In this document: piece after piece, positions 56,047 through 64,000 of the stretch | How the letters are laid out: every line of letters starts with the position of its first letter | Numbering within the stretch: position 1 is the first letter of the stretch | NCBI GenBank assembly: GCA_037043455.1 | Contig: JAWPHD010011200.1 | Location: 22,081 to 86,080 of the forward strand | Reading direction: 5' to 3' | Length of the DNA stretch: 64,000 nucleotides | DNA from: Cyrtodaria siliqua | Taxonomy: Eukaryota; Mollusca; Bivalvia; Adapedonta; Hiatellidae | Position numbers and translations under genes: made by a program | Notes under the pieces: generated by a model | What the model saw: only the letters and a program-made list of their open reading frames with translations | Told to the model about the DNA's origin: nothing | Database searches by the model: none

Positions 56047-57524
56047 TTCGATGAGGGTTAACTGAAACAATTGATTGTCCTAGTGTGCATTAAGGCGATA
56101 AGCGCACGCGCTGCACGATCTTTCAGTTTTTCGAAACCCCACAGGGTTCTGTATTTAAAGTCAGATATTGAAACAAAAGGTAGTACAATTTGAGTATTCA
56201 GTACTACCATAGGTTTAAATACATTTATTGTTGCAAAGTAATCAACAGTTAGGAATATGTAAAGCAATTTATTTGCACTATTCAAATGTGTAAAAAGTTA
56301 ATAAAAACTAACAGAATGCCGTGACTTAAAAAAAGGAGCAAAACTGCCGTTTGACTCTTTAAATGTATCCTGATGCGTAACCTAGGATAGCATAAATTGC
56401 TGTCCCTAAATGAATATTCGTGTAAATTTAGTTTCACTCAGTAAGTTTAGATCGTCTTAAATAGGTAATATCAATATTTTTCCACACCACAACAAACACA
56501 TTAAGAATTGACACTTTCTCACTTGACATTTCGAGCTCCCAGTGGGATTTGGAGCGAGAGGCGAGTCAGTTTTAGACGCAGCGTCTTCACTATCCTGGCT
56601 ACGGCGGCAATTTTGGGGTAAGACATAGGGGATAAAAGTGTATTTATCATGTACTAAGGCGGATTCAAGGATAAAGCGGACCCAACACCCCGACCCTGTA
56701 AAATCCCACAAGAGTAACCTGTGCATGCCGGATTACCTGGGGCGTGCACTATTTCTACTGTTACTCATCATTGGATTTAACAGAATTCACTAAACTTCAT
56801 GTAGAAAAACATTTTATGTCGAAGGATCCTCCGCTGCCCCCGCCTCCGCCCCTCCCACACACAAATACACAAACCAAAATCTTGGATCTGCATCTCATGT
56901 GTACCCTCCTTTCAAAACGTTTTTAGTGATCATTTATTCAGGCAAGCCCCTTTAAAACTCCAGCCCGAGTCTGGGTGGTTGTAGCGAAGACTGTATTAAA
57001 AAAAAATCTGAAAGGTCGATGCATATGACGTATATATATATATATATATATTGACAGAAATATAAATCGACAGAAATATAAATAATATGTATTTTTCAAT
57101 TTGATTTTGTATTGGCTTTCTTCTACACAAACCCCTCTGAGCCTACTAAAATCCAGGTTGTTATACAACTTTGAGATCAGCCCCCAACATTTTCTCGCGC
57201 TTAGAATTTAGTCTGAAGTCATAGTCGTTATCGTAGTTAGTTGTACAGGTCTAATAGACCTGTACAACTTACTACGATAACGACTATGACTGCAGACTAT
57301 AAATTCTAATCACAAGAAAATGTTGGGGGCTGATCTCAAAGTTGTATAATAACCTTGGTTTTAGTAGGCTCACAGGGGTTCGTGTAGAAAAAAGCCAATA
57401 AAAAATCAAATTAAAAAATACATATTATTTATATTTCTGTCGATTTATATTTCTGTTAATATATATATATACGTTATATGCATCAACCTTTCAGACTATT
57501 TTTTCTTAATACAGTCTTCGATAC

Positions 57525-57707
57525 CAGGCGCGTAGCTGCCTATACGCGAGTACGCGGCTGAATCCACATGATTCTGACAAAGCACCTCAGAACGCCCAGA
57601 ATGCACCAGATTGCACCATTGTTTTCACAAATTTCAGGGAGGCATGCCCCCGGACCCCACTAGCACAATTATGAATCCACATGAATAGAGGGCTAGCTAC
57701 GCCTCTG
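57525..57707. mobile_element. hAT-like MITE in E2 with 5-bp target duplication
   Basis: GATAC flanks both sides (57,520-57,524 and 57,708-57,712). The ends are 'caggcgcgtagct' and 'agctacgcctctg', the CAGxGGCGTAGCTA type seen in hAT-derived MITEs, and the core has 'aggcatgcccccggacccca'. E1 reads 'cttcgctacaaccac' at the same place and lacks it. Confidence 0.8.
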
Positions 57708-58327
57708 GATACAACCATCCCGACTCGACTGGAGTTTTAAAGGGGCTTGCCTGAATAAATTGATCAATAAAAACGTTTCAGATGAGGGTACACATCAGAT
57801 GCAGATCCAAGATTTTGGTTGGAGTATTTGTGTGTGGGAGGGCGGAGGCGGGGGCAGCAGCATTCGAAATAAAATGTTTTTCTACGTATGACGTTTAGTG
57901 AATTTAATTGTATTTTTCCAGAATAATTTTATGTTAAATCCAATAACAGTAGAAATGGCGCGCGCCCCCAGGTCATCCGGCATGCATAGTTTATACTTGG
58001 ATACTTTTAAAGAGTCAAACGGCAATTTTGTTTTTTGTTTAAGTCACGGCATTCTGTTAGTTTTTTTTAAACTGTTTACACATTTAAATAGTGCAAATAA
58101 TTTGCTTTACATATTCCTAGCTGTTGTTTATTTTGCACCAATACATTTATTTAAACCTATGGTAGTACTGAAAACTCAAATTGTACTATCTTTTATTTCT
58201 ATATCTGACTTTTAATACAAACCCCTGTGGGATTTTGAAAAACTAAAAGATCGTGCAGCGCGTGCGCTTATCGCATTGAATGCACACTAGAACAATCAAA
58301 TTTTTATCAGTTAACCCTAAAATCGAA

Positions 58328-58352
58328 ATGGATGAGGCCGCCACTATTGAAG
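58328..58352 (+). CDS. Candidate gene start in E2
   Basis: ATG at 58,328 (context 'atcgaaatgg') reads MDEAATIE plus one base to the donor 'gaag|gtaagg'. 'cagcgcgtgcgcttatcg' lies about 70 bases upstream. A second stretch downstream, 58,677-58,740, 'MITKRKRETTTVSVFSCSG', is also conserved in E1 (minus strand, from about 55,702) and might be a further exon. The peptide is not recognised. It is offered as the only coding-like part shared by both copies. Confidence 0.3.
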
Positions 58353-58434
58353 GTAAGGTTTTTCTTTTACAATGTATGTAGAACATGAGTGCTCATTTAT
58401 TAAAGATTTCTTTTGCATATTTTCGACGTTTATG

Positions 58435-58541
58435 CGGTTTTAAACGTCGGTAGTAAATGGCGTAATCCATAAATCGCGTTAGTGCTTTATGGTAAATTTG
58501 CCATTGATATAATTACCGCCGTTTAAAACCACATAAACGCC
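58435..58541. repeat. Internal foldback of E2
   Basis: 'gacgtttatgcggttttaaa' pairs with 'gtttaaaaccacataaacgc', and the centre contains 'taaatcgcgttagtgcttta'. It is the inverted counterpart of 55,833-55,948 and more diverged at its right arm. Confidence 0.75.
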
Positions 58542-59039
58542 TGAAAAAACACGCTGTCACGGGTTTTTCCATTTAATATTAGCAAAACCGAATAAAGACG
58601 ACCGAAAGGAAAAGGGAATTAATTCTTGTATTTACATCATTTTCCCGTCGCTATAATAGTATCAGCAACAATTCTAATGATAACAAAAAGGAAAAGAGAA
58701 ACCACTACTGTCAGTGTCTTTTCATGCAGTGGAATATCCATTATCTCTGTTAATGTTTACCACTTCTAAATACATGTAAGCTTCCGAGGTGTAGTCGAAT
58801 GCAGTTCCTATAATACAAAGTAATCCCTCCTTTTGTGATGAAAATGGGCATTATAAGTAGGGGAAAACTACCCATGTCTATTCGATTTTGTGGATGTATG
58901 TATAAGAAGAGTATTAATAAGTTTAACTGGATCATTGATGAACATTTTCGAAATTTCGACTCTATGCTTACACGTTGTGAGCAGTGAAAACATTCAATAA
59001 ATGAAAACAGCTGTACCCTTGACCTGTTTACCAAACAAA

Positions 59040-59580
59040 CAAGAACTTTTTTACATGTGGGTGCATGAGCTTTCGTCCCTCGGGTTTTCTGGTCGTACCC
59101 TAGATTGGTTTTCTCTTTAGCTGCAACTACTATGGTTGTTCAGGTGATTCTGTATACATCCTGAGATGTTTATTATTTTGTATGTGTTTCTTTAGTTAGT
59201 TTCTCAGGATGTGGACTTCATTGTTAGGGATTCTTCTTGATGGGATGTAGTTTTGTTTACACTGTCATGTCTATTTGGGTGTTGAAAACAGGATAATAGC
59301 GAGGATTGTGCGCATATAAAATCGATTCAAGCTAACCAGTAGGCCTTATTGCCTACTGACCGTTCCAAGTCGGTAAACCTGTCTTCACCACCCTTTCTTT
59401 GTTTTTTGTCTCTTTCATTGTATTTTCAAGTCCTTGTTTGCAGTACAGTACGGACCTACGATGCCATTGCGTTCGGACACTGTGGTTTCTATAGGCCTAT
59501 ATCTCAAGGCGATTTTTCAAGAGACAAATTATTTTTCTACATGATCATTACACTGCTGCATTATACATACTTGTGTTGAA
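59040..59580 (+). mobile_element. PLE-derived block inside E2
   Basis: The block 'cctcgggttttctggtcgta' onward, with 'ggacttcattgttagggatt' and 'ctgaccgttccaagtcggta', is the same composite seen at 3,480-3,850. It is absent from E1, so it inserted in E2 after the pair formed or before E2 inserted. The adjoining 58,745-59,040 has no assignment. Confidence 0.55.
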
Positions 59581-60304
59581 TTTGATTCAAATCATTCATA
59601 TGTGACACTTTAACATTGGTGTCTATGGGGAAAATAATTAGTGGTTTAATACCTTAAGAACACCCCGAATGCAAGCGCAGTATCTTCATGCAGTGCGTAC
59701 AGTCCGTTCACCTTCTTGAAGCGGAATATCCACTTTCTATGCGTGCGCAACCGAGCTTAAATAATCCGTCCTACTTTAACAAAAAATTAAGTATATTCGA
59801 CATTAAGCGCTATATTGTTTCAAAGGAAAGTATCAAGAAAATGCAAAACATATTAAGTTAATTAAACCACTTTGCAAAGATGGTATGAAGCGAATATCAA
59901 CTTTATTAGGCGAGGCTTAGAAAAGGAAGCATGGCGAATAACTGGTCGTTTGTAAACATGATATATTGCTCTGCAAACCGTCTCATCATATCATGTATGC
60001 CAACTAGTTTAGTAAATTCTAAAGTAATGATTGTTGGTTGTTTGGTTGAATTGTGGTGTACGTTATTTTCAGCACATTTTAGGCTAAATATGACGGTCGA
60101 TTTTTTGTAGTCATGGAAGACCACCCACTTTGCCCTACAGGGAGTCAATAATAACTTTCATTGGCCTATATATAGTGATGCGCAAACGGCTGGTCGAGCA
60201 TTCAAGGCGTATTGCCTTTTGAGAAAACCCCTCTGTTTTAGTCGGTATTCCTTATCGTAATCCTTACCGTACTCGTTACCGTAGTTAGTTGTACAGGTCT
60301 AATA

Positions 60305-61050
60305 GTAGTATGATAATGCTATTTTAAATTATGTTTTTAATGTTTTAGACAACCAACAATAAAATCTTTCATTTGTGAACCTTTTCAAGATATTTCGTTC
60401 TTTCGCACCAGTGTTCTAGGTTAATGTACACTAACTGGGACATACTAACACGGTTATTTGTTCATTATCTGATTAGATTAACATCGGCAACGGCAATGAG
60501 ACTTTCTCCGTAAAACAACATTATAAAGCCTAATTTCTGATTCCTGATTAGATTTGTTAAATGTTATTACTTCCCAATCACATATGATTAATAAGGGCGA
60601 CGATTAGCTTCTAACAAAATAACGATACCATGTCTCCAAGTTCATAATTAGAAATAAAACCGATTACGCTCCTGTCTGTTTTTTGGTTTCTTTCTCGTAT
60701 TTACTCTCTATATTCGCCCGATGACCTTAAATCCTAAATACAAATATCTAGTATGTGGACAGGATGATGAAGCATTGTATGATAGAGAAAAGATGGACAT
60801 ATTCTTTCTATCTTTCAGCAAAGTTCAAAATGTTTTATATTGTTTTATGATTTGTTGGCATCAGTTATAGCTTTGTTTCCTGCTCGGTTTTTGGTTACTT
60901 AAAGCGAATGAAGAGACAACGCTATGTTGTAATACCATATGAACCTAGTAGAATGTTAAATGTGTATCTAAGTTTTTATTGACGTACGTCTCACGTCACT
61001 TAGGTTTTGACTTGAAATGCACCACGTTGTGGTATACAATATTTTGGACA
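60305..61050. other. No gene seen
   Basis: AT-rich spacer right of E2 with only short chance reading frames. Confidence 0.5.
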
Positions 61051-61054
61051 AACA

Positions 61055-61215
61055 GGTCGATCGTTTAAATACTGAAAAGGAGATTCCTTGGAAGCAATAA
61101 AAACAAACAAACAAGAGGTTATTTTGAGTCTGTTCATGAGAGGTAATGTCGAGTGCAACACATCTCACGCCTCCTAGCACCGGCTTAAGCGATATTCTAC
61201 TTAAACCCACATATA
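61055..61215 (+). repeat. Dispersed repeat R, copy 2
   Basis: Runs from 'ggagattccttggaagcaat' to 'ccggcttaagcgatattcta'. It shows repeat R without the PLE insertion found at 6,030-6,545. Confidence 0.6.
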
Positions 61216-61379
61216 TTGGGCTTGATGATCGAATAAAATAAGTAATAATTTTATTAAAATTACAATAATAATTGTAATTATTACACTAAGTGTAAGTAAT
61301 AACACTACTGATTTGTAGGTGGGGCGACGTGTTAAGGCCGTTCACACAGCACTAAACAGACGGTGGTGTGAATGATAAT

Positions 61380-61530
61380 AAATACTGAAAAGAGGATCCC
61401 TTGGAAGCGACAAACACAAACAAGAGATAAATGTAGCAGACTCGGTTTTATTGAGTGTCGAGTGTAACACCCCTCACGCCTTCTAACGCCGGCTTAAGCG
61501 ATATTCTACTTTAAAGTCACACAGGTTCGA
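61380..61530 (+). repeat. Dispersed repeat R, copy 3
   Basis: Runs from 'ggatcccttggaagcgacaa' to 'ccggcttaagcgatattcta'. It shares 'atgtagcagactcggtt' with the copy at 5,950 and lies only 165 bp after copy 2, in the same orientation. Confidence 0.6.
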
Positions 61531-61939
61531 TTTCCTGAACATAAATATAATTCCCAAAATTTAAAAAATTGCTTGTATCAAAACTTTCGTCAGTCATGCT
61601 ATAGATTCAGTAACGTCATTGTTCAACCTGTTGAATATATCATTTATGATAACGCGGCTACTGAAAAATTAAAATAAAAGCTAGACATGTTGCAGAACTA
61701 CACTGGATGTAAAACGGTTAGGATTGTCAATACAGCAAGATGGATGTATCTTTAAACAGTCTTGAAAACACTCTTCAGGAAAGATTTCACGTATCACCTC
61801 TCACTTATTCACTTAAGTTCACTTCGACGAAAAAGCAGGCAAATATTTCATTCGTTCCTTTCTATAAAACTGCTTCCATAATTCAAAGCTACCCTTAACC
61901 CATACTGACGTCTTCTAAAAATACTATATCTTAATAGTT

Positions 61940-62160
61940 ATATGAATGAATGAATGAATGAAATGAATGAATGAATGAATGAATGAATGAATGAAAGTCT
62001 TTATTTACAGAGGGTAACCCAGTAGTATAAACTAATCTTCCTTGGGGCCCTCTAAAGCAATATTTACATACATACAAATACATAATTATATAGCAATATA
62101 ACAATCGGCATAACAAATTCAAAGTTAGCATTCTTGCTTTCATTAGCACCCCAAGTATAT
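61940..62160 (-). mobile_element. LINE 3' end with (AATG)n tail
   Basis: On the minus strand 'gggccccaaggaagattagt' leads to 'gggttaccctctgtaaataa' and 'agactttcattcattcattc', a LINE 3' end with an (ATTC)n tail; the microsatellite spans 61,942-61,994. It is 5'-truncated and target duplications are not evident. Confidence 0.7.
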
Positions 62161-62446
62161 TTTGAGATGATCGTGTTGTTGATTTTATTCCTAATTATTT
62201 AAAAAATTCAAAAGTTCTATAATTTGCTATAAAAAGCCAGTTAATAATAATAAATTAAACTATAACAAAATAGTCTCTGACCTTGGTAAAGAAAAAACAC
62301 TCCTACGGAATGTGAGTGCAAAACAGCAATTGTTTGTGATTCTGCGGCTGGTCATGTCATCACTGGTAATTTAACATGTTCGGCAATTGCGTTCAACTAT
62401 TGATTTTAATGTCGTGCTCAGATTGCCTCTTCCGAGGATTTTAGTA

Positions 62447-63002
62447 TAGTCAACAAAAAAAGAAACTTCCGTAACTTTACTCATACATGTAGACACAATG
62501 AAAATATATTTTGTATGGTCTTATATGTTAATACCTTTGGTAAAAGGCCTGCAATGTCATGAAAACAATTTTCCTGAATCAAACTTGTACGCAAAGTTAT
62601 TCCCGTTTTTTTTGTTTAAACAGCACTTCCGGGTCTGTGGTTTAAACTTTGATTTAACACAGTTTTGTTCTATTGAAATAAACAGAAGATAACCCCAGCA
62701 CCAAAAGACGGAGAAAGTAAGATGACCTGTTCATTCACTTTTGCGCCATACAGCTTTCAGGAATGAATATGTTCAGATTACATCCCTTTATAATACAAAT
62801 ATAGTGATTTCGCAATTTGAATAAAACATGTTTTAGCAGCAACACACGAACTCTGGTTTTTGCTGATTATTAATATTGATCAGAATGATTGATTGATACG
62901 TATATAATGATGAAATTTTATCTAGATTGATGTACAAAGTGTAACAAAGTCAACCCTATGCGAATCACAGCTTAAAATGCGGAAGTTTTTTTTTGTTCAG
63001 TA
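62447..63002. mobile_element. TA-flanked MITE inside the PLE relic
   Basis: The left end 'tagtcaacaaaaaaagaaac' then 'ttccg' pairs with the right end 'cggaagtttttttttgttca' then 'gta'. TA is duplicated at 62,445-62,446 and 63,003-63,004. Removing the element leaves the PLE codons for Phe-Ser-Ile-Lys-Trp-Cys continuous, which fixes the boundaries exactly. It is Tc1/mariner-like and non-autonomous; a 64-codon frame inside is incidental. Confidence 0.85.
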
Positions 63003-63689
63003 TATAAAATGGTGTCGGAGTGAACATGCGGAACCGAACTTCCTATCTACTTGGAAAAGATCAATTAAAAATTATGCATACCGTATCAACTTTTATAATG
63101 CTAATATAGATATAAAACTCGAACAGCTTACACTTCTTTTCTTCCTCGAGACCTGTTTTTTTTCGTAATTCAAAATCGGAATTGAAGAATTCATGATACA
63201 TTTGTTTTACATCTGCTGACAAAGCAACTATACTGTCAAATGTAACTATTGATTGATGCCTACAGTACGTCAGTGTTTTATCTCTGGAACTCGGGGGAAA
63301 TAATTCATACGCTCCATGTTAATCTGCTGAGGATGATTTGTTTCGACGCATATCGCTCGGTGTACCACGTTCAAGGCTAGTGTAGACGAAAAGCGAAACA
63401 AACTTCAAATATGTACTGGATTCCAAATTACACAAACAGTGTTATAAATCCCGCTTTATTCTAAATCTAGTGCCAGCACCACTACAAACATCTCCAAACG
63501 TTCAACCACTTGTCTTACTTTCATTATCACGTATACGAATAGTGTGATTATGATAACTCTGGGATTAATAGTGTTATTATGAAACTCTGGGGGTCAATTA
63601 AACATTTAGGAGAGTTATTGATACCATTTGCATAGACATCGAGGTGCTTCTATAAGTACGTATGGCTTTTCTACACTACATGCAATCTA

Positions 63690-63745
63690 CCCCCCCCCCC
63701 CCCCTCCCGAGCCCCCCCCCCACCCCACCCCCACTCCTCACCCCT
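63690..63745 (+). repeat. Poly(C) tract
   Basis: C runs of 10-15 interrupted by T, G and A, within the PLE relic. It may be prone to sequencing error. Confidence 0.95.
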
Positions 63746-64000
63746 ATAAAATAAAGCTTATTGATCTCATTCAAACAACTTTCGCTAAAAAACAAACTAC
63801 AGTTTTGGCCTGTAAATATATTAAATAGTTTTTTACTAACGGCATTTAAGATAAATGCATTATGTGGACTTATCGTAAATTATTGAAATACCACTTATAG
63901 ACAAATTGTCGTTATCGCTATGGTAGGAACTGTGCACCTTTAGTCGCAGATTTGTTTGTGATACTATGATGACAAATTGTGGTTATCGCTATGGTAGGAA

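Larger units (their letters stand above)
53737..57251 (-). mobile_element. TIR element E1 (unrecognised family)
   Basis: The outer end is GACCTGTACAACTAACTACG followed by 'gtaacgattacggtaagg', and the inner end, reverse-complemented, is the same 20 bases followed by 'ataacgactatgacttcaga'. TAATA borders both ends (53,732-53,736 and 57,252-57,256). It is one copy of an asymmetric element; E2 (57,257-60,299) is the second in opposite orientation. Without the nested SINEs (54,113-54,603) it is about 3.0 kb. An ATG exon start with a donor is at 56,046-56,022 on the minus strand. No transposase motif is visible. Extra relative to E2 are about 790 bp at 54,795-55,585 and about 330 bp at 56,370-56,715, the latter SINE-like. 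Confidence 0.75.
57257..60299 (+). mobile_element. TIR element E2 (unrecognised family), head to head with E1
   Basis: The inner end GACCTGTACAACTTACTACG matches E1's inner end. The outer end, reverse-complemented, reads GACCTGTACAACTAACTACG then 'gtaacgagtacggtaagg', matching E1's outer end. TAATA occurs at 57,252-57,256 and 60,300-60,304. Near the centre E1 and E2 are similar over hundreds of bases with scattered differences, so the copies are not a fresh palindromic duplication. E2 alone carries a hAT-like MITE (57,525-57,707) and a block of about 920 bp at 58,745-59,665 with PLE-derived sequence. Confidence 0.75.
62400..64000 (+). pseudogene. PLE reverse transcriptase relic, right edge (decayed)
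   Basis: 'EDFS' before and 'IKWCRSEHAEPNFLSTWKRS' after the nested MITE match the N-terminal block of the 13.7-15.9 kb PLE, followed by 'RINFYNAN'. Further on are decayed matches to the 'KLHKNPYKARFI' block (63,395-63,500), and then 'LIQTTFAKKQTTVLACKYIK' (63,759-63,825) and 'NCAPLVADLF'-like DNA at 63,925-63,955. Frameshifts, stops, a poly(C) run and a direct repeat of 'acaaattgt.gttatcgcta' at 63,900 and 63,971 show it is dead. It continues past the window. Confidence 0.7.

Noticed and set aside
53732..60304. Recent large palindrome made by inverted duplication
   Set aside because: Arms differ at many positions, each copy has its own terminal repeats and TAATA borders, and insertions are copy-specific; two separate insertions fit better.

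Overview
The window looks like intergenic DNA from a mollusc, most likely a bivalve. It is AT-rich and full of short non-autonomous transposons. The short interspersed elements have tRNA-like heads, one followed by the 'Meta'-type central block described in bivalves. Tandem-repeat elements carry the 'ggcccaagagggcct' head and the hairpin-plus-CTAA tail common in bivalve DNA. Reverse-transcriptase pieces resemble Penelope-like retroelements (PLEs). I found no complete host gene, no rRNA, no functional tRNA gene and no bacterial feature. Species assignment is inference.

Layout. (1) 1-13,440 and 40,566-53,165 are two direct-orientation copies (A and B) of one segment of at least 12.6 kb. A is cut by the window edge. 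By eye most of the aligned sequence is near-identical, with sharp copy-specific insertions and deletions. Each copy is a mosaic of PLE 3' modules in both orientations, tRNA-derived SINEs, a LINE 3' end with target duplication, a long foldback element and a 5'-truncated PLE. (2) 13,700-16,240 holds the longest PLE relic, on the minus strand with frameshifts. It is followed by a 44+44 bp perfect palindrome and the start of a gag-like reading frame. (3) 16,240-40,526 is single-copy spacer carrying foldback/MITE elements, Helitron-like tandem-repeat elements (about 21.3-22.2, 24-27.3 and 30.3-30.6 kb), a 1.16-kb PIF/Harbinger-like TIR element that encloses a possible two-exon reading frame, and two weak candidate first exons of host genes (20,636 and 34,488). 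Two related TIR elements end about 40 bp before copy B begins. (4) 53,466-60,304 contains a truncated SINE and then a 6.6-kb inverted structure: two copies (E1, E2) of a 3-kb TIR element I do not recognise, head to head, with TAATA at all three boundaries. (5) 60,305-64,000 is further repeat DNA ending in a fourth, decayed PLE that is split by a TA-flanked MITE and runs off the window.

The value of the window is chronological. Nested insertions with target-site duplications, each with an empty site kept in the sister copy (A versus B, E1 versus E2), let insertions be ordered without outside data. The best candidates for something undescribed are the E1/E2 element, whose two copies each keep a short ATG-plus-splice-donor gene start, and the A/B duplication. 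For A/B, a collapsed or misplaced haplotype in the assembly is the main alternative.
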